Positions 50,536 through 58,901 of a stretch of 64,000 nucleotides of DNA are shown one piece after another (position 1 is the first letter of the stretch; the number at the start of each line of letters is the position of its first letter). Both the position numbers and the translations under genes were made by a program. This DNA is from Microbacterium sp. MYb45 (GTDB taxonomy: Bacteria > Actinomycetota > Actinomycetes > Actinomycetales > Microbacteriaceae): NCBI RefSeq assembly GCF_002979655.1, contig NZ_PCPG01000018.1, positions 1-64,000 on the forward strand, written 5' to 3'. The notes beneath the pieces are model-generated. The model ran no database searches, was not told the DNA's origin, and was given only the letters and a program-made list of their open reading frames with translations.

Positions 50536-51540
50536 CTACAGCCACTTCTTGTAGCGGAAGACCCCGTAGAGCGCGACGGCGAACGCAGCCATCGCGCCGA
50601 TCGCCATCGGATACCCGAAGGCCCAGTGCAGCTCGGGCATCACGTCGAAGTTCATGCCGTAGACCGTGCCGACCAGCGTCGGAGCGAAGATGATCGCCGC
50701 CCACGAGGAGATCTTCTTGATCTCGTCGTTCTGCGCCAGCCCGGCCTCGGTCTGACGGCGGGCGACGAGCGCGGAGTGCACGGTCAGCGCGTTCTCGAGG
50801 ATCGCCCGGAACGAGTCGACGCGCTCGTTGACACGGATCGTGTGGTCGAGCACATCGCGCAGCGACCGCTGCAACTCTTCGTCGATGCGGTACTTCTCCG
50901 ACCCGCGGCGCAGCCACTCCAGCATCCCGCTCAGGGGGTGCACGGCGCGCTGGAAGTTGATGACCTCGCGGGAGAGCTCGTAGATACGGCGGGAGAGCGC
51001 GCTGTCGTCGTCGCCGTCGCCGAAGAGCTGGTCCTCGATCTCGTCGATGTCGTTCAGCAGGCCCGCCACGATCGGCTCGTACCCGTCGACGACCTCATCG
51101 AGGATCGCGTAGAGCACCGCCTCGGGGCCCATCGCGAGCAGCTCGGGGTTGGCCTCCATGCGCATCCGCACGGCGGCGAGGTTCGGGGACTCGGCATGGC
51201 GGATCGTCACCACGAAGTCGGGGCCGACGAACAGGTGCAGCTCGCCGAACTCGATCGACTCCTCCTTGTCGCGGTAGCGCGCCGGCCGCAGCACCGCGAA
51301 CAGGGTGTCGCCGTAGCGCTCCACCTTCGAGCGCTGGTGCCCCGAGAGCGCATCCTCGACCGCGAGGGGGTGCAGGTCGAACTCCCGCGCGACGGACGCG
51401 ACCTCTTCCGGGCTGGGTCGATACAGGCCGATCCAGGCGATGCCGCCGGCGGCATCCAGCATCCGGTAGGTCTCGTCCAGGTTCTTCGGGGTCTCCACGC
51501 GACGTCCGTGGACGTACACGCCGTTGTCGATGAGCGCCAT
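50536..51540 (-). CDS. corA: CorA family magnesium/cobalt transporter
   Basis: Channel subunit of 334 aa. A long cytoplasmic N-terminal domain (to about 270) with acidic helices is followed by two C-terminal spans; the pore signature YGMNFDVMPEL stands at the end of the first span. The ATG at 51540 gives MALIDNGVYVHGRRV; the longer frame to 51567 is less likely. It stands alone. The 5' region (51541-52020) contains the third 81-bp repeat. Confidence 0.92.
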   Translation of the reverse strand: MALIDNGVYVHGRRVETPKNLDETYRMLDAAGGIAWIGLYRPSPEEVASVAREFDLHPLAVEDALSGHQRSKVERYGDTLFAVLRPARYRDKEESIEFGELHLFVGPDFVVTIRHAESPNLAAVRMRMEANPELLAMGPEAVLYAILDEVVDGYEPIVAGLLNDIDEIEDQLFGDGDDDSALSRRIYELSREVINFQRAVHPLSGMLEWLRRGSEKYRIDEELQRSLRDVLDHTIRVNERVDSFRAILENALTVHSALVARRQTEAGLAQNDEIKKISSWAAIIFAPTLVGTVYGMNFDVMPELHWAFGYPMAIGAMAAFAVALYGVFRYKKWL

Positions 51541-51823
51541 GATGCGGCTCCGTTCTCGCAGGTGCACGGCAGCAGAGAGCTCCGTGCGCGGATTCGTCAG
51601 GGGGCGGATGACGCCGCCGACGGCTGCGGGAAGGACGTGCGAGAGCGGACCCGAGGGTCAACGCGTGAACGCAGGGAGTCTCGACGCAGCGAGGGCGGCG
51701 TCGTAACTATCACCGGACATCGCCATCACCGCCTTTCGGGACTCGTTCGGGTCGAGCGACCCAACGGGCCAGCATACCCCTGTCGCCTGGGAAGACGCGC
51801 CTGCCGCGAGTGCGGGGGCGGAG

Positions 51824-51904
51824 CACCGGTCGGACGGATGCACGCGTGCAGGCCCGACGAGCGGCGTGTCTCCCGACATCCGTCCGTTCTCCCGACATCC
51901 GTAC
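51824..51904 (-). repeat. 81-bp dispersed repeat, copy B3 (inverted)
   Basis: Read on the minus strand it starts GTACGGATGTCGGGAG and ends with GTCCGACCGGTG, again 81 bp, like the copies at 11 and 11113. The start motif CGGATGTCGGGAG occurs twice in tandem in this copy. Confidence 0.75.
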
Positions 51905-51950
51905 CGCGGAGCCCGGAGGAGGTGCACACCCGGGCGGGTGACACCGTCGA

Positions 51951-51980
51951 ACATAGGCTTTTGCTGGATGAATCCTATGT
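51951..51980. promoter_or_regulatory. inverted repeat, candidate operator of the exported-protein operon
   Basis: ACATAGG (51951-51957) is mirrored by CCTATGT (51974-51980) with a 16-bp spacer, running into TATGTATATGC, which resembles a -10 region. It lies 41 bp upstream of the gene at 52021. Confidence 0.45.
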
Positions 51981-52020
51981 ATATGCTGCACGCGGGGGAG
52001 CAGGATGACCAGGAGGAATC

Positions 52021-52587
52021 ATGGTACGAACTGTTCTGGAGGGGTCCGAGCGCGCTGCTCAGACCCGGAGAAAGATCTACGCCGTCCTCGCCGGTGGGCT
52101 CGTCGTCGGCGTGGGATCCGCGCTGACACTTGCCGCGTGGAACGACTCGGAGTTCGCGACGAGCGACTTCGCCGCAGGAACCTTCGAATTCCAGGGATCG
52201 ACCGACGGTGCGGCCTGGGCCGACCACGCCGTGGAGGGCGACGCGGCGGTGCTGACCTTCAGCACCGGCTTCGACAACCTCGCGCCGGACGACGTCGTGT
52301 ACGCGCCCTTCGCGCTGCAACTGACCGCGGCCAGCACGTCTCCCGCGGGACTCACCGCCGTCGCGCCCGTCGTGACGGGTGACCTCGCCGGTCAGCTGAC
52401 CTTCGGCGCGGTGTCCACGACGACCTTCGGATGCGATGAGACCGCGTTCGCCGGGGGGACGGCCGTGCCCGCCACCATGGATCCGGGCGACATCGTCTAC
52501 CTGTGCCTGCAGGTCACCGCCGGTGCGACGATCACGCAGGGCGACACCGGCACCGCGGTCTGGCAGTGGGACGCCGTCTCGCAGTAG
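52021..52587 (+). CDS. exported protein with SipW-type signal
   Basis: Protein of 188 aa. A basic N-terminus and a hydrophobic core end with TLAAWNDSEFATSDFAAGTF, the pattern of alternate, SipW-dependent signal peptides as in TasA/CalY. The mature part is beta-rich, acidic and contains two cysteines. In Bacillus such proteins form biofilm fibres; here the role is inferred only. A perfect AGGAGG precedes the ATG. First gene of a four-gene operon with its probable signal peptidase. Confidence 0.8.
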   Translation: MVRTVLEGSERAAQTRRKIYAVLAGGLVVGVGSALTLAAWNDSEFATSDFAAGTFEFQGSTDGAAWADHAVEGDAAVLTFSTGFDNLAPDDVVYAPFALQLTAASTSPAGLTAVAPVVTGDLAGQLTFGAVSTTTFGCDETAFAGGTAVPATMDPGDIVYLCLQVTAGATITQGDTGTAVWQWDAVSQ

Positions 52588-52606
52588 TCACCTCGGCACA
52601 GCCATC

Positions 52607-53230
52607 GTGGTCCGACAGGCGCGGGTTCGCGGCCTGAAGACGCTCACGCGTGTTCAGGCGCTGCTCGCGTGCGCGCTCCTGCTCGGCGTGGGCGCAGCGG
52701 GGAGCCTCGCTTCCTGGTCGGACAGCGAGCTGGCGGGCTCGCCGTTCACGGCGGGCAGTTTCGCCCTCGCATCGCGGACGGATGCCGGTGCCTTCGCCGC
52801 GCACCCCGAGGATGCTGCCGCGGCGCTCAGCTGGACGCTGTCGCCGCTCTTCCCGGGGGAGAGTGCGGCCGCATGGGTGCAGGTCCAGGCGACCGGATCG
52901 GTGGACGGCGAGGTGCTTCTCAGCGGGGTGTCGCTCGCGACCGAGCCCGCCGCGGGCAGTCCGGAGGAGGCGCTCCGGGATGCGCTCGTGGTCAGGGCAT
53001 CGGTGACCTCGTCGACCGACCCCGCTCCGCCCGAGTGCACCGCGAGCACGCCGGGGGTCGAGGTGACGGGACTCACCCAGGTCCCCGTGCTCCCCGCGCA
53101 GCAGGTCGAACCGGCCGGCGGCTCCACCGTGACGTACTGCATCGTCCTGACGCTCCCGGCCGATGCGCCGGCGGCCGCCCAGGGCGCACAGCTCACACCG
53201 ACCTGGGTCCTCACGGGGAGCACGGGATGA
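52607..53230 (+). CDS. second exported protein with SipW-type signal
   Basis: Protein of 207 aa beginning at a GTG (VVRQARVRGLKTL). The signal ends with SLASWSDSELAGSPFTAGSF, the same Trp-x-Asp-x-Glu pattern as the previous gene. The mature part is beta-rich with two cysteines. It starts 19 nt after the previous stop and overlaps the signal peptidase gene by 4 nt (ATGA at 53227-53230). Confidence 0.75.
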   Translation: MVRQARVRGLKTLTRVQALLACALLLGVGAAGSLASWSDSELAGSPFTAGSFALASRTDAGAFAAHPEDAAAALSWTLSPLFPGESAAAWVQVQATGSVDGEVLLSGVSLATEPAAGSPEEALRDALVVRASVTSSTDPAPPECTASTPGVEVTGLTQVPVLPAQQVEPAGGSTVTYCIVLTLPADAPAAAQGAQLTPTWVLTGSTG

Positions 53231-54465
53231 CGGCCTTCGCGCGCGGTGCTGCCAGGACGGTCCGCCTCGTCCGGGACATCCTGCTGGCCGCGGCGGCCGT
53301 CGGCGGAGCGGCCTGCCTCGTGTTCGCCCTGCTCGCCTTCACGGGCGGGTACTCGCTGATGATGTTCAAGACCGGCTCGATGTCGCCCACGATCCCTGCG
53401 GGTTCGGTCGCGCTGGTCCAGCGGATCCCCGCGTCCGAGATCGTCGTCGGCGACGTCGTGACCGTCGACCGGGCAGGGACCCTGCCGATCACGCACCGGG
53501 TCACGAGTGTCGGCGAGGGGAGCGTGGCCGCAGAACGCGTGATCACGATGCGCGGTGATGCCAACGTCGTCGATGATCCGATGCCGTACACGCTCACCGA
53601 GGCACGGATCGTGCGCGGGTCGGTGCCGTATCTCGCGCCGGTGATCGCACAGTTCGGCAACCCCTGGGTGCTCGGATCGCTCACCCTCGCCACCGCGTTC
53701 CTCGTCGGCTGGGCCTTCTGGCCGAGGCGGCCGCGGACTGACGAGGCGGGAGAACCGCCCCCGGAGCCTGCCGACGCGGTGGACCCGACCGGCGACGGGG
53801 AGAGCGCGGGTCGCGCGGCGACGGGAGCGCGCGTGTCGGCGGTGCTCTTCGTGCTGGCGGTCTGCGCGTCGAGCGCGGGTCTCGCTCCGGCGCCGGCATC
53901 CGCGGCCACCGGGTCGGACTACCTCACCGTGCGCTCCGACCTCGCCGGTGCCGGCGTGCAGGCGCTCGACCCGCTGGTCCCGCTGCGCTGGCACCTCGAT
54001 GTGGATGCGTCTAGGGCACCCGCCGCCGGCGACCTGGCTATCGCCATCTCGTCGGCGGGCGACTCGGAGTTCGGACTGCGGGCCGAGGTCCGCGCCTGTG
54101 GGCAGCCGTGGCTCGCCGACGGCACCTGCCCCTCGGGTGAACGGCTGCTGCGTCCGGAGGGCCCGCTGCCGGCGGACGGCGTCTGGCAGGACCTGCTCTC
54201 CACGGCGACACCCGCCGTCGTGTACGTACAGGTGGCTCTGACGGCGCAGCCGCAGTCTCCCGAGGCCGGCGCGGCGGGCGCCTCGGTCACGGTGCGGGCC
54301 ACCGCGGCGGGCGACACCGTCGACACGGGAATCGACGGCGAATCGGAGCTGCCTCCGACCGGTGGTTCCGGCGTGGCGCTGCTCGCCGCGCCCGCGGCGG
54401 TGCTGGTCGGCATCGGCATCGCGCTGCTCGCCCGCCGGCGCCCGAGCCCGAGGGGGCGGGGATGA
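53227..54465 (+). CDS. SipW-type signal peptidase I fused to an LPPTG-anchored ectodomain
   Basis: Protein of 412 aa with two parts. Residues 1-165 are a signal peptidase: N-terminal span, catalytic Ser51 in FKTGSMSPTIPAGS, and His90 in LPITHRVTSVGEG replacing the usual Lys, as in SipW and archaeal enzymes; a second span follows at about 145-165. After a Pro/Glu-rich linker, residues 200-226 look like another signal peptide ending APASA. The 227-374 segment is an exported domain with two cysteines, and the end is a cell-wall sorting signal: LPPTG (375-379), a hydrophobic stretch and RRR. The frame is continuous, so this is a genuine fusion in this sequence. It overlaps both neighbours by ATGA. 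No sortase gene is in the window. Confidence 0.8.
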   Translation: MTAFARGAARTVRLVRDILLAAAAVGGAACLVFALLAFTGGYSLMMFKTGSMSPTIPAGSVALVQRIPASEIVVGDVVTVDRAGTLPITHRVTSVGEGSVAAERVITMRGDANVVDDPMPYTLTEARIVRGSVPYLAPVIAQFGNPWVLGSLTLATAFLVGWAFWPRRPRTDEAGEPPPEPADAVDPTGDGESAGRAATGARVSAVLFVLAVCASSAGLAPAPASAATGSDYLTVRSDLAGAGVQALDPLVPLRWHLDVDASRAPAAGDLAIAISSAGDSEFGLRAEVRACGQPWLADGTCPSGERLLRPEGPLPADGVWQDLLSTATPAVVYVQVALTAQPQSPEAGAAGASVTVRATAAGDTVDTGIDGESELPPTGGSGVALLAAPAAVLVGIGIALLARRRPSPRGRG

Positions 54466-56504
54466 AGGCGCTCCGCAGGTTCCTCGTCCTGGTCGCGGCC
54501 GCCTGCCTCGCCGCGATGACCCTCACCGCATCGCCGGCCGCGGTGCGTGGTGACGCGCTGCTCGGGATCACGGAGGCGGCGTGGGTCGACGCGCAGTACG
54601 CGCGCGGACCCGTCGAGGCCGGCACCCTCGACGTTCCCGTCATCACCGCCTGCACGACGGAGAACGAGGGGATGAACGGCGCGATGAGCGGGGTCACGCT
54701 CACCTGGACCTCGGTGCTCGACGACCCGGCACGGATGCTGCTCGCCTTCTCGGTGACCGCGGGGGTCGTCTTCGAGGCGCCCACGGACCGCATCGCGATG
54801 ACCGGGCCTGCGGCCGGCCTCTACACGTTCACCTTCACGGCGACGGCGTCGGAACTCGACGCCGCGTTGGGGCCGCTCGCGGGCGCAAGCGTGGGGGCGG
54901 CGGTGTCCACGCGTGCCGGGACGGAATGGCGATCGGATGTCGCGACCCGGACCGTCTCGGTAGGGACGCTGAGCGGCGGACTCGGTTCGGCGACCTGCGA
55001 CCTCGGCCACACGATCACCCTGACCGGGCTGACCGCGGCGACGCTGCCGATCTCCCGTGTCATCCCCGTCGGCACCTCGGCCACGTCGTCGCTGCCGCCG
55101 GCATTGCAGGACCGCCGACGCACGCCGGTGTACACGGTCACCGTCCGCGATATCACCACCAACGCGGTCGTCCCGAACGCCCCGGTCACGATCGTGCTCC
55201 CGGACGGCCTCGCATTCGAATCGGGCACGTTCGCCGACCTCGGCGAAGGCACGTTCACCACCAGCGCGACCGGAACCGTCGACTTCCGCGTCGTGGCCGA
55301 CCGCTCGGAACCCGCGCAGGGGCCGGTGCGGGTCGAGTCCCCTCGCGCCTTCACGATCCTCTCCGGGCAGCCAGTCACCTCGGTGCCGCTCGTGGCATGG
55401 GGATACTCCGTGCAGGGGCAGACCGGCTCGGACAACCTCACGGCGGCGCGCACCAGCGCCGTTCCCCTCTGGGACAACCTCAGCATCACGGGTGCCGCCG
55501 CGGTCGGCTCCAGCTACGCCACGATGCTGTATGCCGATCAGAACGGCAACATGTGGGGTCGGGGCTACAACGCGTCCGGCATCATCGGAGACGGCACCGC
55601 CACCGACCGCACGAGTGTCGTCGCGGCCCTCACGGGGCCCGGTGTGCAGGTCGGGAACATCACCCACATCGGCACCGGCACGGAGCAGCTCTCCTCTGTC
55701 GCGGTCGACGCATCAGGCGGCGTCTGGGCGACCGGCGACAACGAGCTGAGCGGTTTCGGCACGGCTTACACGAACACCCGCTACTGGCAGCGTGTGAGCA
55801 ACAACTACGCGATGCCCGCGGGTGCGCTCACCGCGGAGGTCAACCCCTGGGGCGCCGTGATGATGGTGCTGAACAACGGGCAGGCCATGGTGGCCGGTGC
55901 CGACAGCTACGGGTACTCCGCTCAGGGCGCGGCCGTCGGCGCTGCGGCCGGAGCGGCGGGCTTGGTCATGCTCACCGCTCCCGGCACCCCGATCACGGGA
56001 GTCTCCTCCGGAGGAATCGGGTGGTACTCCTCCGCGGTCGTCACGGAGGACGGTCGCCTGTACACCGCGGGGACCGCTGCCTACGGCGGCAGCGGCACCT
56101 TCTACCTCGCCGAGAAAGCCTTGCCCGCGGGAAAGACCGCCGCGAAGGTCATCGTCCGCCAGTTTCGGATGCTCGTGATCATGACCGACGGCTCGGCCTA
56201 TGCGCTGGGTGCCAACACCAGCGGTGCGCAGGGCATCGGCAGCACGGCCACGCCGGGAGCGACTCTCGCACCTGTCGTGATGCCGGAGGGCGCCGTCGTC
56301 ACCGACGTCACGATGGGGAACGACACCACGCTGTTCCTGCTCGAGTCCGGTGCGGTCTACTTCGCCGGGCTCAACGACACCGGCGGCGCGGGAGCCGGTG
56401 CGACCGGAGGCGTCATCAGCACGCCGGTCCGGGTGCCGCTCGCGCACACCGCGACGAAGGTCGTTGCGTCCTGGTACGACAGCTTCATCGCCGTCCTCGG
56501 GTGA
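54462..56504 (+). CDS. exported RCC1-repeat protein
   Basis: Protein of 680 aa. The N-terminus is a signal peptide followed by EAAWVDAQYARGPVEAGTL, matching the SipW-type pattern of the two upstream genes. Residues 60-210 are beta-rich, 210-320 resemble an Ig-like surface domain, and the C-terminal half holds RCC1/BNR-like propeller repeats: MWGRGYNASGIIGDGT, VWATGDNELSGFG, AYALGANTSGAQGIG and VYFAGLNDTGGAGAG. No sorting signal is present, so it is secreted or held by partners. It overlaps the signal peptidase stop by 4 nt. Confidence 0.78.
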   Translation: MKALRRFLVLVAAACLAAMTLTASPAAVRGDALLGITEAAWVDAQYARGPVEAGTLDVPVITACTTENEGMNGAMSGVTLTWTSVLDDPARMLLAFSVTAGVVFEAPTDRIAMTGPAAGLYTFTFTATASELDAALGPLAGASVGAAVSTRAGTEWRSDVATRTVSVGTLSGGLGSATCDLGHTITLTGLTAATLPISRVIPVGTSATSSLPPALQDRRRTPVYTVTVRDITTNAVVPNAPVTIVLPDGLAFESGTFADLGEGTFTTSATGTVDFRVVADRSEPAQGPVRVESPRAFTILSGQPVTSVPLVAWGYSVQGQTGSDNLTAARTSAVPLWDNLSITGAAAVGSSYATMLYADQNGNMWGRGYNASGIIGDGTATDRTSVVAALTGPGVQVGNITHIGTGTEQLSSVAVDASGGVWATGDNELSGFGTAYTNTRYWQRVSNNYAMPAGALTAEVNPWGAVMMVLNNGQAMVAGADSYGYSAQGAAVGAAAGAAGLVMLTAPGTPITGVSSGGIGWYSSAVVTEDGRLYTAGTAAYGGSGTFYLAEKALPAGKTAAKVIVRQFRMLVIMTDGSAYALGANTSGAQGIGSTATPGATLAPVVMPEGAVVTDVTMGNDTTLFLLESGAVYFAGLNDTGGAGAGATGGVISTPVRVPLAHTATKVVASWYDSFIAVLG

Positions 56505-56525
56505 GTTGCGGGAAGGCGGCCTGTG

Positions 56526-57320
56526 TCAGGGGACGATCGAGTCGATGTAGCCGCCGTCGACCCGGACGGCGGCGCCGGTCGTCGCGGAGGCGAGCGGTGA
56601 GGCCAGGTAGACGACCATGTTCGCGATCTCCTCGGGCTCGATGAGCCGCTGCAGCAGCGACTGCGGGCGGTGGAGCCGCATGAACTCGCGCTGCGCCTCG
56701 TCCCACGGGAGCTTCGGGTCGACGAGCTCGTACACGAAGTCCTCGACGCCGCCGGTGTGGGTCGGACCCGCGAGTACCGAGTTGACGGTCACCCCGGTGC
56801 CCGCCGCCTCCTTCGCGAATCCGCGGGACACCGCGAGAAGGGCCGTCTTCGACATGCCGTAGTGGATCATCTCGGCGGGGATCACCACGGCCGAGTCGCT
56901 GGCGATGTCGAGCACCCGGCCCCAGCCGCGCGCGGTCATGCCGGGGAGCGTCGCGCGGATGAGGCGGACCGCAGCCAGCACGTTCACGTCGAAGTAGCGG
57001 CGCCACTCGTCGTCGGTGATCTCGAGTGCGGGCGTCGCGCCGAAGATCCCCAGGTTGTTGACGAGGATGTCGACGTCGCCGGTCGCGGCCAGCACCGCAT
57101 CCGCTCCGCCCTGATCGGTGACGTCACCTGCCGCGGCGACGAGATCGCGGTCCGGGTTCTGGGCCTGCATCTCGGAGATGACGGAGGCGACCGTGCCGGG
57201 CCTGCGGCCGTTGATCGCCACGCGGGCGCCCGCGTCGGCCAGTGCTGCGGCGATCGCCCGCCCGATGCCCTGCGTGGAGCCGGTGACGAGCGCGGTCCTG
57301 CCCGTGAGATCGATGCGCAT
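56526..57320 (-). CDS. SDR family oxidoreductase
   Basis: Short-chain dehydrogenase/reductase of 264 aa. The cofactor site is ALVTGSTQGIGRAIAAAL with the NADP-favouring Arg in NGRRPG; NNLGIFG replaces the usual NNAG; the catalytic set is Ser in DIASDSA and YGMSK with Tyr and Lys. It ends VRVDGGYIDSIVP, typical of the family. Substrate unknown. The ATG at 57320 is chosen over the extension to 57419. It is divergent from the noncoding RNA candidate. Confidence 0.9.
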   Translation of the reverse strand: MRIDLTGRTALVTGSTQGIGRAIAAALADAGARVAINGRRPGTVASVISEMQAQNPDRDLVAAAGDVTDQGGADAVLAATGDVDILVNNLGIFGATPALEITDDEWRRYFDVNVLAAVRLIRATLPGMTARGWGRVLDIASDSAVVIPAEMIHYGMSKTALLAVSRGFAKEAAGTGVTVNSVLAGPTHTGGVEDFVYELVDPKLPWDEAQREFMRLHRPQSLLQRLIEPEEIANMVVYLASPLASATTGAAVRVDGGYIDSIVP

Positions 57321-57459
57321 GGTGATTCCCTCCGTGACGGATGCTGCCTGCTGATGCAACGGTAGTCGCGACGATTCCATGCCCGCCGGGTCGGTGCGAT
57401 CAGCAAGAACCCTGGACAAAGGTAAAACGTTAGCTGGTCAAATGTCATATAGGGTGGAG

Positions 57460-57670
57460 TCATCGTCGTTCGAACACGACCCTGGGGAAAGGCTGGATCG
57501 AACGAGACGCGGATCTCGATCCACTCGAGACTCCGCGACGGACCGCGGCGAAAGCCGCTTGTTCTCGGTGCGCCTCCCCCTCCCGCACCGGGCTGCGCCC
57601 CCCGACGTGGGCCTGTGAGGGTTCACGCCGGGGGGACGTGCGAACGCGGGGGCACCGCCCCCGCGTTCGC
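57460..57670 (+). ncRNA. candidate structured noncoding RNA, 6C-like
   Basis: A 437-bp space between the SDR gene and the small membrane gene has no credible ORF but dense RNA structure on the plus strand. Readable stems: CGCGGA-TCTCGA paired with TCGAGA-(C)-TCCGCG (57508-57537, 12 bp with one bulge, 5-nt loop); GCGGC-GAAA-GCCGC (57545-57558, GNRA loop); CGGTGCG / CGCACCG (57566-57572 and 57584-57590) closing an 11-nt loop made only of C and T; a C6 run at 57598-57603; and a 14-bp terminator at 57640-57670. An AT-rich promoter-like patch precedes it (57415-57455). C-rich loops are the mark of the actinobacterial 6C RNA class, so this is a possible member; the 5' end is uncertain. Confidence 0.5.
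57640..57670 (+). terminator. strong terminator hairpin
   Basis: Perfect 14-bp stem (GCGAACGCGGGGGC and complement) with a 3-nt loop. There is no upstream protein-coding gene on the plus strand for 11 kb-independent reasons it could serve directly, the nearest being the RCC1 gene ending at 56504, so it most simply ends the noncoding transcript proposed at 57460. Confidence 0.7.
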
Positions 57671-57757
57671 CTCGTCTCGTCTCGTTGAGCCTCGACGGAC
57701 CAACGTGTAACATTTCACAGGGCGGGGATGGGTGCGGCAATGGATTGCGGGGGCTTC

Positions 57758-58072
57758 ATGGACGACGATGCGGATCGGACAGAGCGACTGCGGGCCCGCC
57801 TGCGATGGCTCGCCGGATGCTCCGCGGTCGCGATCATGCTGATCGTCGGATGGTTCGCCTACGGCGCCATCGTTCGGTCGCCCGTGATGATGACGGCCGC
57901 AGCCGGAGGATTCGCGGCCATCGTGACCGGATGGAGCAGCCTGCACGCGTCCCTCACGACACAACTCGACCTGATCGCCGCACAGGCTGACCTCGTCATC
58001 GGCGCACCCGGCCTGTTCTCCGGGCCGCGCACCGACAGACGTACCGACATCCAGAACTTCCCCATCGGCTGA
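57758..58072 (+). CDS. small membrane protein of unknown function
   Basis: Protein of 104 aa from the ATG at 57758 (MDDDADRTERLRARLRWLAG), which has GGGGG just upstream; ATGs at 57740 and 57728 would add 6 or 10 residues. Two membrane segments (about 18-38 and 43-62) are followed by a soluble tail. No family recognised. It is convergent with the amidohydrolase gene at 58101, with 28 nt between. Confidence 0.6.
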   Translation: MDDDADRTERLRARLRWLAGCSAVAIMLIVGWFAYGAIVRSPVMMTAAAGGFAAIVTGWSSLHASLTTQLDLIAAQADLVIGAPGLFSGPRTDRRTDIQNFPIG

Positions 58073-58100
58073 CCGTCGCGCATCGGGTGTGCGCGCGGCG

Positions 58101-58901
58101 TCAGGTGAGCATGACGGCGGCGTTGCCGGACGCGATCGCCCGCATCGCCGGTCCAGGAAGCGCGGAGGCTGCGAGCTGCAGCGCCGTGGCCTCCGGTGCC
58201 TGCACGGGGAAGCCGCTGCCGAACACCCAGCGCTCCGGATCGGCGCCGAGATCGTCGGCGACACCGGTGGGGCCGTTGACGTGCCAGAGGTCGAGCCGCA
58301 GCCACTCGGGCGCGGCGTCGCCGAGATGCCGCTTCAGCTCGATCCCATCCGCGCGGTTGAGGCCGCTCAGCAGCAGCGGAGCAGCCGGACTCTCGCGCAC
58401 GAGGTCGGCGATCCGGTGCACCTCGAGGTCGACGGCGGGGGAGAACGGATGCCGCACCCTGGCGTCGTCGAGCCGGGCGATCAGCTGCACGGGGAGCCCG
58501 CGGTCGGCGCACGCGTCGAGGACCGGGCGCACGGCAGACACCTCGTACCGGTGGAAGCCCGGGGCGACACGCACGCCGCGCGCACCGGCGGACACGGCAT
58601 CGTCGAGCTCTTCGCGCCAGGTCGGGTCGCGCGGATCGATCGTCGCGAACACGCGGAAGAGCGGGTCACCGGCACACGCGGCGAGCACGGCCTCGTTGCC
58701 GGTTCGGGTGTCGAACCCGAACAGGGATGCCAGGTGCGAGACCCAGACGGAGCGTAGGCCGAGGCGTTCGGCGTGGGCGTGCAGGGTGTCGGCATCCGCG
58801 GCGGCGGAGAGCCGGTGGGGCCATTGCCCGAGGAAGCAGGTGGTGTCGGTCGCGCCGAGGTCGGCGAATGCGCGGAGCATCGCGTGCCCCTGGGCGGTCA
58901 T
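58101..58901 (-). CDS. amidohydrolase-like protein (TIM-barrel, incomplete metal site)
   Basis: Protein of 266 aa related to the amidohydrolase_2 family. It lacks the N-terminal HxH metal motif and instead begins FADLGATDTTCFLGQWPHRL, as in members without obvious metal ligands. RVFATIDPRDPTWREEL and GARGVRVAPGFHRYEV are the readable core strands. It may be a catalytic partner or a divergent lactonase. Its ATG overlaps the stop of the second amidohydrolase gene by 4 nt. Last gene of the catabolic run. Confidence 0.72.
   Translation of the reverse strand: MTAQGHAMLRAFADLGATDTTCFLGQWPHRLSAAADADTLHAHAERLGLRSVWVSHLASLFGFDTRTGNEAVLAACAGDPLFRVFATIDPRDPTWREELDDAVSAGARGVRVAPGFHRYEVSAVRPVLDACADRGLPVQLIARLDDARVRHPFSPAVDLEVHRIADLVRESPAAPLLLSGLNRADGIELKRHLGDAAPEWLRLDLWHVNGPTGVADDLGADPERWVFGSGFPVQAPEATALQLAASALPGPAMRAIASGNAAVMLT

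Larger units (their letters stand above)
51541..52020. other. 480-bp intergenic region between corA and the exported-protein operon
   Basis: Divergent promoter region without a gene. It contains the 81-bp repeat copy B3 (51824-51904), an inverted repeat with a TATGTATA patch (51951-51980), and a strong AGGAGG ribosome-binding site at its right end for the gene at 52021. The left half next to corA shows nothing else I can name. Confidence 0.6.

Noticed and set aside
53919..55667. 582-aa minus-strand frame opposite the surface protein genes
   Set aside because: Composition of an antisense shadow; no motif, and plus-strand genes are linked by ATGA overlaps.
57438..57740. 100-aa minus-strand frame in the RNA candidate region
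   Set aside because: Translation is Arg/Pro-rich low complexity, has no ribosome-binding site, and overlaps a perfect terminator hairpin.
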